Below the pieces are notes generated by a model, which saw nothing but the letters and a program-made list of their open reading frames with translations, made no database searches and had not been told where the DNA came from. A DNA stretch of 64,000 nt from Culex pipiens pallens (lineage: Eukaryota; Arthropoda; Insecta; Diptera; Culicidae): assembly GCF_016801865.2 (NCBI RefSeq), contig NC_068937.1:74956511-75020510 (forward strand), given 5' to 3'. A program made the translations under genes and the position numbers. Each line of letters begins with the position of its first letter. The stretch's first letter is position 1. This document shows, one piece after another, positions 10,807 to 21,369 of the stretch.

Positions 10807-11078
10807 CACAGAAAAAAAAGTGTAAATTTACCTGACTCGTAAACATTGTTTCAAACGTAAACACACTTCATGTAAATTTGAAATCTGATGTAAACGGTTG
10901 AATTTCACTTAAAGAGCCAACATTTAAAATCAGATTCAATGTTTTTGATGAATTTTACGTAAACGAAGAGTTCGTTCATGAAAATCAACAGATATGAATG
11001 CACGAAAAGCATGTAAACCATGAATCTTATTTAAAACATGTTTAACGTAAACGTGCAAACAATGTAAAATTGGTTAAG
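10803..11078. mobile_element. MITE-like element rich in GTAAA/TTTAC
   Basis: It begins ACACAGAAAAAAAAGTGTAA and consists of repeated GTAAACA/TTTACG words in both orientations, with no coding potential. The ACACAGAAAAAAA terminus matches the ends of the MITEs at 17.6, 21.6, 37.7 and 38.3 kb, so it probably belongs to a related family. The right boundary is approximate. Confidence 0.55.
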
Positions 11079-11500
11079 TTTTGCCTGCGTTTGGGATTGA
11101 CAGCAAGCAAAATCAAAACAAAGTTGTGTTCTCGCAGGTCAGCTTGGATGCTCGCGGAATCTGTTCTATTTTCCGGTCGATTAACCAACTACCAAGATTG
11201 AATAAGCAGTCTCGATTGCAGTTAGGGACATTTTCGGTCGGTGTTCAGAAAGCCATTCATATTCCCACTTGCATCTGCTGGAGAATGAAAAACAATTTGT
11301 GCAGTTAAGAAAAGTGTTTCCGCTGCTGATGCTGACGGACAGATTTCAAGACTGCTTTGCTGGATTGTGGAGTCAGAACTAGGAATTTTTAATCAACTTT
11401 GTGTGGAAGTTGTTTGGAAAGCTGGAATCGAAGTAGAAGTCGCTGAATCTTAAGAAACCGGAGTCAGAGTGAAAAAAAGCGATCCACCTCCGCAGCTCTT
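11079..11500. other. Unassigned stretch upstream of the glutaredoxin relic
   Basis: There are short frames only. An apparent intron lies just downstream (donor AAAAGTAAGTAC near 11551, acceptor TTTTTAG near 11609), so part of this could be a duplicated 5' UTR of the glutaredoxin-3 gene. I see no independent gene. Confidence 0.35.
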
Positions 11501-11746
11501 CTAGTGGGTCTAGTCGCATCGCCAACGTACTGTCAGCCTCATCAAATCAAAAGAAAAGTAAGTACTTATCTTATTTACTTGGTTTGTGCCACTTCATTGT
11601 CGTTTTTAGGGCGCCAAAGTTGCGATTTCGTCTGGAAAACTCTCGTCGCTCGCACACGGCTTGTTTTTCCTCCCGAATCAACCTCAAAGATTATCCGGCC
11701 GGGCAGCTCCTCCCTTTTCTCCGTTACGATAGGTTCCAGAAGCAGC

Positions 11747-12410
11747 AGTATGGCCATCACGATCGTGACCAGTGTCGAACAGTACACCAAACTCATCAGC
11801 TCACCGGCCCTAACCGTGGCGTTGTTTTCCGCTGACTGGGCGGAACAGTGCACGCAGTTTCTCGCGGTGATGACGAAACTGGCCAAGCAGTTTTCCGCGG
11901 TTCAGTTCGTGGACGTTCCGGCGGATGAACTGTTCGAGGTGGTGCTCAAGCACCAGATCGATGCCGTTCCGACGGTGAACTTCTTCCAGGCGGGAAAGGC
12001 CGTTGATCGGATTGATGGTGTGGACATTGCCGCGCTGACGACCAAGTGTCGAAAGCTGGCCGGAGCAGCAACATCAGTTGGTGGAGGTGTCAATGGAGGA
12101 TCGGCTAAAGGCGCTCATCAACCGGGCAAACGGTAATGATCTTCATGAAGGGTGACCGCGACACACCTCGCTGTGGCTTCTCCAAGCAGCTGATCGCGAT
12201 CGTCAACGAAACTGGATTCGCAGGGCCTGAAAACGTACTCGGACGACTCGGACCGGGCGACCTATCCGCAGGATTACGTGAAGGGGGTGCTCGTCGGTGG
12301 GTTAGACATTATAAAGGAACTGCTGACCGGCGGCGAGCTGAAGGAGACGTTGAGTGCGTAAAAAGTTGTTGAAAATTATCAACGCTAGACGACAATTACC
12401 TCATCACGGT
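11747..12410 (+). pseudogene. Grx3: Glutaredoxin-3 (PICOT-type) pseudogene
   Basis: From the ATG at 11750 a thioredoxin-like domain of about 110 residues is readable, with the atypical active-site region ADWAEQCTQ in place of a CxxC, then DAVPTVNFF and a glycine-rich linker. The frame ends at 12134-12136. A monothiol glutaredoxin domain follows in another frame: MIFMKGDRDTPRCGFSKQ with the CGFS motif that binds a glutathione-coordinated Fe-S cluster. Later VLVGGLDIIKELLTGGELKE appears after a further frame change and a deletion of the domain middle. Functional homologues act in cytosolic iron handling. The frameshifts and deletion make this copy non-functional. Confidence 0.87.
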
Positions 12411-13240
12411 GGAGGCAGCGAAGATGGCTAAAGTGCTAAATGTTGCAAAAATTGAATTATTTTGTAATTTTTTCAGCAATCCGCGAAATTTTTTTTGCAA
12501 AAAACACAATCAACGTTGTCAACTTGACAGCTGACCACTGCAAATAACGGTACCTTACCAGATCAAAGTGATGTACGTTATAGGTGCAGCCTTTGTTGGA
12601 GTCGACAAAACTTTAAGCCAAATTTTGTTATGGGAATTGGGTCTTTAAATTGAGTAAGATTGGTTATATTTTTGAATGAAGCGATAAATTTTGCGTTAAA
12701 GAGTACTTTTCTGACAAAAATGAAATTTTGATTTTTTTTAATAAAAATTTTGTATTTCAGATTTTTTTATGTTCCTTTTGGTAGAACTTTTTAAAAATAC
12801 TTGAAACCAAAAAAAAAATATAGGTGAACGTAATTCCGGGGACCCCAAAGTTCTTGTTTCTCCTCGAGTTGAGCATACGCAATCATTTTTTTTTGTAAAT
12901 TTTGGTAAATTAGCGTTATGAGATAGGTTCAAAATATTTTCCATCGATTACAACAAAAGCTTTTATACTATATTTTTTCAACCAATTAGAATTTAATCAA
13001 ATTTACATTTTTTTAGAACCTTTTATATAAATTAAAACAAGTTGATTATTTTTCTTCTGCCAAAGACCTTAAATGAATAAAAAAAATTGATTATTTTTCT
13101 TCTGAATACTTTGGCATTCTAACGCTGATGTACAGATTTATGACGCCAGGAAATACAGATGAATTGACCGTAGCAGGGCTACTAGCAACCCTGAGTCGAC
13201 ATTCTTTTGCGTGAGCTGTCACTACCGCACGACACAGAAA
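12411..13240. other. Non-coding, nothing recognised
   Basis: AT-rich sequence with T and A runs between the Grx3 and RACK1 relics. A short internal duplication of TTGATTATTTTTCTTCTG occurs near 13042 and 13087. Confidence 0.5.
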
Positions 13241-15660
13241 AATTTGCGTTTTTTGTTGTTGCACCACATTCGTTTGTTGTTTTGAGTGTTCTCACAATTT
13301 AGCGTTTTCGTCTCAATTCGATAAAAATCCCTCAGCTGTTCCGGTAAGATAACGATCACCAACCATCATTCCCACCTGCTGTGACTGATATATGCAAGTT
13401 TGTTTTGGTTTTCTTTTTGTGATAATTTACAATAGTCATAATTCGTTTGTTTCAGCTAGCATTTCATGAATCATGCCGGACGATTACAACTTTTCTCCAC
13501 GAAACGTAAAAGAGTGCGGCACGCATCCCGCTGCCAAGTTTGAAGTGCTCTAATCAACAATGACCGAGACGCTGCAGCTCCGCGGCCAGCTGGTTGGCAC
13601 TCCGGCTTAGTCAACCAGATCGCGACCAACCCCAAGTAAACGGACATGATCCTCGTCGCGCGACAAGACCCTGATCGTGTGGAAGCTGACCCGGGACGAC
13701 GCCAGCTACGGCATCCCGCAGAAGCGCCTGTACGGCCACTCGCATTTCATCAGCGACGTCGTGCTTTCTTCGGACGGTAACTACGCCCTGTCCGGCTCTT
13801 GGGACAAGACCCTCCGTTTGTGGGACTTGGCCGCCGGCAAGTCGACCCGCCGCTTTTTTTTTTAATTTATATTTATTTTGATTTTCTCTTCCATTTTTTC
13901 TTCCATGTCAGTTAAAATATTATTGAGTGTCCAATCACAATCGATGACTTTTCACCTCAATTTTAAATACTAGCAACTTTCATTTATTCATGAAATATTG
14001 TAGCTTTCGCTATTCAGTGATTTCAAATGTAGGAGGTCCTACATGTACAAAAGGGAAAAGGGATACCTTAAAACTAACTTATAAACTATATAAAGAGCGG
14101 ATCAATGCAGCTGAAGACTGCAATGATTTTTGTCGAAATGCATCAATTATCTTATTGGACATAACATCCAAAGTGTCGACTTCGGCTAATTGATGAAGTT
14201 CACTGGTGCTGAACCAGGGAGGAAGTTTCAGAATCATTTTCAGAATTTTGTTCTGAATCCTCTGAAGTTTTTTCTTCCTGGTTGAGCAACAGCTTGTCCA
14301 GATCGGCACAGCATAAAGCATGGCAGGTCTGAAAATTTGTTTATAAATTAACAGTTTATTCTTGAGACAAAGTCTAGAATTCCTGTTTATAAGTGGATAC
14401 TAACATTTAATATATTTGTTACATTTAACCTGGATACTTTCAATGTGATCCTTGTAAGTAAGGTTTTTGTCAAAAGCAAGTCCAAGATATTTCACTTGAT
14501 CCTCCCACTTTAAATTTACCTCATTCATCTTTATAATGTGATGAATTTTTGGTTTAAGAAAATCAGCCCTTGGTTTGTGAGGGAAAATAATAAGTTGAGT
14601 TTTTGCAGCATTTGGAGTAATTTTCCATTCTTTCAAATAAGAATTGAAAATATCCAAGCTTTTTTGTAATCTTCTTGTGATGACACGGAGGCTTCTACCT
14701 TTGGCGGAGATGCTTGTATCATCAGCAAAAAGTGATTTCTGACATCCTGGGGGCAAATCAGGCAAGTCAGAAGTAAAAATATTGTATAAAATTGGACCCA
14801 AAATGCTTCCTTGAGGGACGCCGGCACGCACAGGTAGTTGATCAGATTTGCTATTCTGATAACATACCTGCAGAGTACGATCCGTCAAATAATTTAGTCG
14901 ACCCGCCGCTTCGAATACCATACCAAGGACGTCCTGTCGGTTGCGTTTTCCGTGGACAATCGTTAGATCGTGTCCGGCTCGCGCGACAGGACCATCAAGC
15001 TGTGGAATACGCTCGCCGAGTGCTAGAACACCATCCAGGAGGACGGTCACTCCGACTGGGTGTCCTGTGTACGCTTCTCGCCGAACCACTCCAACCTAAA
15101 GATAGACCATCTAGGCCACAATGGCTACCTCAACTCGGTGTCGCCCGACGGTTCCTTGTGCACGTCCGGCGGCGTTCCTGTGGGATTTGAACGATGACAT
15201 ATATCTGCACTCGCTGGAGCACAACGATGTAATCAACGCGCTCTGCTTCTCGCTGAACCGGTACTGGCTGTGCTTCGCCTACGGACCGTCGATTAAGATC
15301 TGGGACCTGGCCTGCAAGACCATGGTCGAGGAACTGAAGCCGTCGAATGCCATCCTGCCGCAGTGCCTTTCGCTGGCCCGGTCCACCGATGGACAGACCC
15401 TGTACGCCGGCTACTCCGACAACATCATCCGAGTCTGGCAGGTGTCCGTGTCGGCTCGCTAAGAAGTATTCGTGTGTGCTCTAACTATATCCAGGGACAC
15501 CAGTCGTCGGCAGGAGAAGAAGAGCGGCGTGGCCTATTACTCGTAGAAGCGAGGACGCTAGAAACCGTCGTCACATCGAAACATCATCCGGAAAGCAGCC
15601 CATCCGGAAGCAGCTCAGAAGAGTTACACGCAGCTGGTAGGTTGTAATAAATTCGCTACA
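13240..15660 (+). pseudogene. Rack1: RACK1 (WD40 scaffold) pseudogene, split by a LINE
   Basis: From the ATG at 13560 the sequence encodes a degenerate RACK1, the seven-bladed WD40 protein of the 40S ribosomal subunit and of protein kinase C signalling. Recognisable pieces, in order: MTETLQLRGQLVGT, KTLIVWKLTRDD, SGSWDKTLRLWDLAAGKS, then after the LINE SGSRDRTIKLWNTL, DGHSDWVSCVRFSPNHSN, LGHNGYLN, SLCTSGG, IKIWDLACKTMVEELKP and IRVWQVSVSAR followed by a stop at 15460-15462. There are premature stops in blades 1, 3 and 4, frame changes, and a missing stretch after FSPNHSN. An upstream intron-like interval (GTAAGATA near 13345 to TTTCAG near 13455) suggests a genomic rather than processed duplication. 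Confidence 0.92.
13856..14896 (-). mobile_element. 5'-truncated Jockey-type LINE inside RACK1 relic
   Basis: The insert is flanked by a direct repeat of up to 16 bp, AGTCGACCCGCCGCTT, at 13840-13855 and 14897-14912; joining the flanks restores the RACK1 frame. A poly-T run at 13854-13862 is the poly-A tail of the minus-strand element. The minus strand encodes the C-terminal part of the reverse transcriptase: VRAGVPQGSILGP, the catalytic FADD box, KTQLIIFPHK and VKYLGL, continuing to the ORF2 C-terminus ending ALIRSLYSL near 14079. The frame is continuous except for one in-frame stop near 14400. Motifs fit the Jockey clade. Confidence 0.93.
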
Positions 15661-16095
15661 ATTGTGGAGTATAAATTTATACTTTTTTTATAGAGCTCGA
15701 CAAAGCCACTGATCCATTCAGCCCATCCAGGAACGTCAAAAGAGATTTGAATTTGGTCGATCGCTGGATTGACGCAACAGGACGCAACAACTGCAACGAC
15801 GGCCTTACAGTGACCAGAGGCTCTCCGCCTCCACAGGTGAGAAGACTTTTTTTAGTGGCATAAAAACCGATGGCAGAAATGATGTTGTGGATTATTTCAG
15901 CTCTCGTTCGAGCGTAAGTGAAAGTATTTTGCTGCGCGACGTCAATCTGCGGTCGAGCCGTCCGTGTTCGACTTTATCACCAGTTCTACAGTTCGAGCCT
16001 GAAGTGATAGTTGATCGAGATGAGTATTCGGCTAAAGGTGCAAGGTGCACGATTGCACGATGCTTAACTGTAGGTATTTTTTCTGAGTGAAAACC
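15467..16095 (+). pseudogene. Spliced exons of an unidentified gene
   Basis: An intron-like interval runs from about 15632 (GTAGGTTG) to TTTTTATAG near 15693. An exon of about 143 bp follows with an open frame containing LDKATDPFSPSRNVKRDL and DRWIDATGRNN, then a donor GTGAGAAG near 15837 and an acceptor ATTTCAG near 15900. The next exon starts CTCTCG and, in the continuing frame, hits a stop after a few codons. Consensus splice sites and codon-like sequence support a gene relic. It may belong with the RalGAP alpha relic downstream, but I cannot show that. Confidence 0.45.
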
Positions 16096-16454
16096 GCAGA
16101 GCTAAAATCACAATCTGAATTTATGTCAAACAAGTATGCATTTTGTGGCATTTTGTATAACTCCGTTGAATTGAAAATCCCATACTATTTTTTAAAGCTT
16201 TTGATTGCCTTTAGTTTGAAATGATTCTTTTTTGTTTATCTGATCAATAATATGCATTATTTCAATGGAATCATATGCTTGAATTGATTAGAAAGGATAA
16301 CAAAAGAGTAATCTTTCACACTACATTTTGGCCATAAAAGTATTTGAAATTTACATCGGATTTAAAATTCAACGGAGTTAAAAAAAATTTAAACCTTGGT
16401 AAATTTACGTAGATTTCATCGGAAATTTACATGTTTTCAAAACGCTTTTTGTTC

Positions 16455-17519
16455 TACACAATTAAATCGGATGGCATGGATAAGTGCAGTGCTTCTGGGG
16501 ACGCGCAGTCTTGTTTTTTCGCGATAATTTTCGTCTCTTTTGTGTCGCTGTTTGTGTGCATGGGGTGATTGGTCATTATAATTGAATAATGCCTTCATAA
16601 GTGCAGTGCTTCTGGGGACGCGCAGTCTTGTTTTTTCGCGATAATTTTCGTCTCTTTTGTGTCGCTGTTTGTGTGCATGGAGTGATTGGTCATTATAATT
16701 GAATAATGCCTTCATAAGTGCAGTGCTTCTGGGGACGCGCAGTCTTGTTTTTTCGCGATAATTTTCGTCTCTTCTGTGTCGCTGTTTGTGTGCATGGGGT
16801 AATTGGTCATAAAAATTCAATAATGCCTTCATAAGTGCAGTGCTTCTTGGGACGCACAGTCCGGATTTTTCGCGATAATTTTCGTCGTAAATGATCGTTA
16901 AAATTTATTCCAACTTTCAGTTTTAGTAATTACTCATCAAACTATCGATTATATGAAGAGTAAAGCGTCATTTATTTACTATTTTTGAAATTTGCTCGCG
17001 TTCTCTAAATTGTAAAAACAGTAAAATTATACTGATAAGTCCAGCCCATAGCACTAATGCTCGGCTGGCACGCGTTCGATAAAAATAAACCATTTTAAAT
17101 AATCAATTATCTATCTTTCCGCAGCCGGCTACCTAAGATTTAAAAATTTCAACCGATAAACAAAATGCTCATGGTCACATCACTGCCACTCGTGAATCCT
17201 GACCTCATACCCATCTACTAACCCCCTCAAAACTCATGTGATACTTTGTCGGAGAAGCAGTCGATTGGGCGGTCTCTATCACTCAAGTATCGGACTAACA
17301 TTCCCATCCACTTCCCCGTGACCCTACCACTGGTCGTGGCCGGCGCCGGTATTGATCAGCATGATAGGGGCCTTTGAGAAGTTGCGAAGCGAGGAAAGAT
17401 AGCACCCACTTATCTTCCACGGCTCGTCGATGTAACTTCTGGAGGTCCTGGTCAATAACGGAGTAGCAACTGCGGGTGGGCACCTATGCTTATGCTTACA
17501 CAATTAAATCGGATGGCAT
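16455..17519 (+). mobile_element. 1.0-kb retroposon with 23-bp TSD and internal 117-bp repeats
   Basis: A 23-bp direct repeat (16455-16477 and 17497-17519, beginning TACACAATTAAATCGG) flanks the insert 16478-17496. Its 3' end carries CTATGCTTATGCTT, a short tandem tail rather than poly-A. The last ~340 bp match the minus-strand element at 25291-25625, which has an (ATGCT)n tail. The 5' half is a tandem array. No reverse transcriptase is encoded, so the element is non-autonomous. Long TSDs and microsatellite tails resemble some RTE-mobilised retroposons; that assignment is inference. Confidence 0.8.
16478..16860 (-). repeat. 117-bp tandem repeat, frame-preserving
   Basis: Three near-identical units plus a partial fourth start near 16481, 16598, 16716 and 16833 (each with GTGCAGTGCTTCT and GTGTCGCTGTTTGTGTGCAT). 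Unit length is 117 bp, or 39 codons, so a minus-strand frame (16437-16832) runs through all units and encodes repeats containing HAHKQRHKRDENY and LRVPRSTAL. A single related unit occurs inverted at about 49196-49295 with a similar frame. Expression is unknown. Confidence 0.75.
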
Positions 17520-17620
17520 GTAAATTTAAAATGAAGTTGATGTAAATTAGCATCATTAATGACGTGCACTTTTGGTATATCATAAATGATGTAAATTTAC
17601 CGGTTTTTTTTTCTGTGTAG

Positions 17621-18890
17621 GCGTTCCGATTCCGAGCAGGATGTGCCGCCGCAGGGCGCGATCTATTACTATACGGACGCGTAGAATCGGACGCAAGAAT
17701 AGGCTGGTACTGGTGCAAAAGTATGGCCAAGAGCTGCTCAAGATTGAGGAAGATGCGCAGTAGGAGATGTTGACGCAGTGCAAGGACTCACATTTCAACT
17801 GCGTGTAATTTAACAGGTGCGGATCGCAGCTGGAGAAGTTCGTCGTTAAGTTCGCCGTCCGTGGACAAACACAACTCAACATGCCGCACGGGAGGCGGTT
17901 CGAACCGCATCTTTGCCGGGACTGTCGCTTTTATCAATCCTATGATGTCCACGGTGGGACTAGCAATCGCACCCCTTTGACACACCCTTAGGCCGGTCCA
18001 TTACCTGCCGGTGGCGAAAGACCCTTCCTCAGATTTGGACCAGCAGGGCGACCTGCTGCAGTACATCTGGTACACGTCCTGAGATGCACGTATGAGATGT
18101 TCGTATCGGCGCTAGGCTAGGAGGTCGAGATGGAGTCGCACGACGGGTTTTAGGGCGGTTGTCGGTAGGGTGGTGGCCAAACTGCGCCGTACTACACCGC
18201 TTCATTCCTAGAGGTTTTCTACCACTGCATGCCGTCCGACACTCCGGAGTTCATCCTTTACAAGACGCGGCACCTCGGCAACGACGAGGTCTACATTATG
18301 GAGAGCGAACACAACCGTGACTACCGGCAGGACATTCTGCCGACGGAGTTTCGCGACGTGTTGATCGTGATTTATCCGCTCAAGAGCAGCCTGTCCCGGA
18401 TGACGGTGAACAAGAAGCCGGACGTTCCGTAGTTTGGCCCGCTGTCGGACGAAGTCGTCATTTGTTGTTCCGGTTCGGCGAGCTTTGTACGCATTTCGGC
18501 CATCAACACGAGTCGCGCCAAGCGGACGTCCCTCTCGCTGTATCAGAGTAGACCAGAGTAGAAGTGAGTATTCATAATTAAAGTTGAAAAAAGCTAGATT
18601 CTATGATCTTTCTTTTCGCAGCTACGTGGAGATCCTGTACCGAGAACTAACGCCCTTTGTCCGATCTCACCGTCCGTGGACAAACACAACTCGACATTCG
18701 GCACGGGAGACGATTCGAACCGTATCTTCGAGGAGTTTACCGCGCCCATTTTCAGTCCCATTTCGTCGTAGAGTACGGTCACGGCCAGTGATGGTGGCAA
18801 CCCAGCAGGATCTACAACCGGAAATGCCCGCTGGCTGCAGCTGATTTCTGATCGCCACCGGAACAAACAAAAAAGTCACTGCAATAAATC
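17621..18890 (+). pseudogene. RalGAP alpha-subunit (Rap/RalGAP domain) pseudogene
   Basis: At 18220-18430 the sequence reads HCMPSDTPEF, RHLGNDEVYIMESEHNRDYR, ILPTEFRDVLIVIYPL and NKKPDVP, the core of the GAP domain of RalGAP alpha; the asparagine of LGND corresponds to the catalytic 'Asn thumb'. Upstream, PYYTASFLEVFYH-like residues are readable in a broken frame with several stops. Downstream an intron (GTGAGTAT near 18565 to TTCGCAG near 18621) precedes YVEILYREL, and later EEFTAPIFSPIS matches the family's C-terminal strand. Intact homologues activate Ral GTPase hydrolysis. Stops throughout and the altered residues after YI mark it as dead. A retained intron points to segmental duplication. 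Confidence 0.8.
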
Positions 18891-19245
18891 AAATTAAAAA
18901 AAAATGGTTTGTTTATGTTTGGATTGACATTTCTAGCCAAAGGAACCTATTCGATATCTATCCCTGAGCTCAAAATGGGCATTGCGTAATATTACACGAT
19001 TTTAAGAGTACATTCAAAGGTGATGTGCATGCTTTTGCATGCGATTTTACCATCGGAATTTTCGCTGTGTACGCACACCAACATATTCTCTTGCACGCGC
19101 GCATACCCACATTCACATTTCGTAACGCGACCGGCGGCTGTCAAAAAATGCATTTTGCACGTGATTTGATGTGATAACCAACAGGGCCACAAGGATGACC
19201 TATGTAGCGGTTGCCTAGAATTACAGTGGCTCAGACTTAAGGTAG
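18891..19245. other. Non-coding, possible MITE remnant
   Basis: No gene. The part at about 18985-19165 contains GCGTAATATTACAC and GTGCATGCTTTTGCATGC, resembling palindromic MITE sequence near 6.8 kb. Confidence 0.4.
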
Positions 19246-19348
19246 TGTTGTCACGAACCGGACCTGAGTTTCTGGGCGCACTGCAGCGCTACCAGAACTT
19301 CGCCGCTGGGCTCTTCGCTCTCATCCGAGAGATGACAGATGAACGACG

Positions 19349-20954
19349 TCGGAACCTAGAAGTTTTTTTTTGAAATTAAATATGTCTTTATTGAACTTTC
19401 TTATAATAATTACATTTCATTTACATTCTAAGTGGTATGGCTACATGCTCTTCATCTTTGTTATATTTTTCGTTTTCTTATTAACTGTTCACATTCATTT
19501 ATTTGCTTCAAATTGTTTTACATTTTTGCCTTGAATCGAATACATTTGGGTAAAAATGGAAAAAAAATCACTTCAACAACTAATCCTAACTTAAAACTAA
19601 AAAAAGTAAATTCATTGAAATATTCAAAATCACTAGAACGAGTAAACTACGAACTGTATTTTAAGATGAATGCTCCAAGAGTTCTTACTTGTTCCTGGCG
19701 AGTTTTGCAACCACGCAGTGTTGTTGTCATCTCGATGAAAATGTTCAGAAGTTCTTGTGGTGAAAACAGGTCATTACTGCCTTCATCCGTTGATGTTGGT
19801 TGGTTTTCCCTCGGTTGCTGACTGAAGCCTGGAGGTGTTGTATGCTCTGCAACTCTTTGCCGCTGATTCAACGGAAATGGCTGCAGATTTGGAACCACTC
19901 GAACAGATCCCGCTCCAGATGAGGCCAAAGCAGGAAAATCCACGTCCGTGAAAGTTGGTGGTGTTTTGCGACGATTTGGTTGGTGCCTCGTCGTCGCTTG
20001 GTGCCGAATTTTCACAAACTCAGCACGTTTTGGGCAGCTTCGATTCTTGGTAGAATGGCCGCCGCCGCAATTGAAGCATTTGGCTTCAATGTTCTCGTTG
20101 ATTGTTTCGCAAGCTTGAGTTTTGTGCTCACCTCCGCAGGTTGCACAACGACTCTTGATGAAACAGTTCCTTCCACCATGTCCAAACTGCAAACAGTTCG
20201 AACACTGCGTCACGTCACGGTGCACTGGACGATAACGTTCCCAAGTCACGATGATGTTGAAAATTGCCCGAACTGCTTTCAGCTCAGACGGCGTTGTCGA
20301 TCCTCTCTCGAGATGAACCAGGTACAGTTGATCACGATACTTGATGTCCTTGTTGTGTCTCGTCATCTTGAAGACTTCGATCACGTTCAACTTAAGAGTT
20401 TTGAGCTCTTCTTTCAGCACACTCACATCCATGTCGTACAGACCACGGAGGACCTGTTTCATGGGGCGTTTACCTGGATCGTCATGGCTGTAGTATTCAA
20501 TCTTTGTGTTGTTCAGGAAATCCCGAACGTAGTTGTAATCCTTTCTGGTAGGTAGCAGAATTTTGAGTCCATCAGCACACAAGCGAATGGAAGCTCGTAA
20601 AGCACCAGATTTGATAAACCCGGTCAGCCACTTTCGCACCGAATCCGATGACGATGTTTTCACAAAAATGGGTGGTAACTTTTCCCGTCGTTCAAACTCT
20701 TCCTTCTCGCTCACGTCCACAGGGAGGGTAGCGAACTGGTTTCCAGACGAATTTTGAGCGTCCTTGCTCAAACTGCCTGGCTTTGCAGGTAGCGCTTCGG
20801 CATTCTTTAGCTTCTTCAAATCTGCCGATCCTGCTGGTGAGGACCGCCTCTTTTTCTTGCCGTGAGGCATTTTTTGCACTTTTTAGCATTTTTTTGGTTT
20901 GTGAGGGACGCACGTCTGACTCGCTTCTCTGCTGATCGCAGACTCGGAACCTAG
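19349..20954 (-). mobile_element. Complete ORF1-only non-LTR retroposon, copy 2
   Basis: It is flanked by an 11-bp perfect TSD, TCGGAACCTAG, at 19349-19359 and 20944-20954. Read on the minus strand it has a ~73-bp leader, the intact ORF1 (20870 to 19647), a ~260-bp 3' UTR ending CAATAAAGACATATTTAATTTC-like sequence and a poly-A tail (T run at 19363-19371). The length of about 1584 bp equals that of copy 1 after excision of its solo LTR. The 5' leader is diverged from copy 1 but keeps GATCAG and the AAAGTGCAAAAA block before the ATG. No ORF2 is present. Confidence 0.87.
19647..20870 (-). CDS. Jockey-type ORF1 (gag-like) protein, copy 2
   Basis: The 407-residue protein has the same domain order as the 7140-8363 copy: basic N-terminus, central gag domain, three CCHC knuckles. 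I count roughly 18 amino-acid differences, so about 95-96% identity. Here the first knuckle has the canonical FGHGG glycines and the third has GGGHST. The start is the ATG in AAAAAATGCCTCACGG at 20870; a longer reading from an upstream GTG is unlikely. The frame is fully open. It would bind nucleic acid in a ribonucleoprotein particle with an RT supplied by another element. Confidence 0.88.
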   Translation of the reverse strand: MPHGKKKRRSSPAGSADLKKLKNAEALPAKPGSLSKDAQNSSGNQFATLPVDVSEKEEFERREKLPPIFVKTSSSDSVRKWLTGFIKSGALRASIRLCADGLKILLPTRKDYNYVRDFLNNTKIEYYSHDDPGKRPMKQVLRGLYDMDVSVLKEELKTLKLNVIEVFKMTRHNKDIKYRDQLYLVHLERGSTTPSELKAVRAIFNIIVTWERYRPVHRDVTQCSNCLQFGHGGRNCFIKSRCATCGGEHKTQACETINENIEAKCFNCGGGHSTKNRSCPKRAEFVKIRHQATTRHQPNRRKTPPTFTDVDFPALASSGAGSVRVVPNLQPFPLNQRQRVAEHTTPPGFSQQPRENQPTSTDEGSNDLFSPQELLNIFIEMTTTLRGCKTRQEQVRTLGAFILKYSS

Positions 20955-21369
20955 GAGTAATATTTTAACGTGTTCGTCTTTTGTGCGTCATTCTTAGCTA
21001 GACTGTCATCGCGGTTAGTCGTGCAACAAAAAAAAAAGTTTTAATTCGTTACGGCGAGTCTTTATTATTGTAGCAGGCCTTGACCTGCACAGCTGATGCA
21101 AGTCAGTTCAATCCCGACTAGCAAAGCAGTCGGACGTAATAAACAGTTTAATCGCTTCAACCAAAACTGTCTTTCTGTAACATAGCAACGTTTCTAACAA
21201 TTGGCGACGAGGAGAAAAAAAAATTCTCGGAAAATTCTCGAAGCTCTCAAACCTTCAAGAAGGGGAAGGCTCACCCACACTGGAGCACCTTGCAAACGTT
21301 CTTGTCAGTATACCGTTCCACGCAAAACCGGAACACACCGAACATGACGTCTCCAGCTTAAGCATTCCT

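Larger units (their letters stand above)
16355..17620. mobile_element. MITE interrupted by a 1-kb retroposon
   Basis: The left part (about 16355-16477) and right part (about 17497-17620) together match the MITE copies at about 37.5-38.3 kb and, inverted, 21.6 kb: GTAAATTTAC words, GCATCATTAATGACGTGC, CACTTTTGGTA-ATCATAAATG and the terminus TTTTTTTCTGTGTA. The interruption has a 23-bp TSD, so the MITE was present first. Confidence 0.75.

Noticed and set aside
14400..15089. A single 229-residue RT protein
   Set aside because: Its N-terminal part is antisense RACK1 sequence outside the LINE boundary at 14896; only the remainder is element-encoded.
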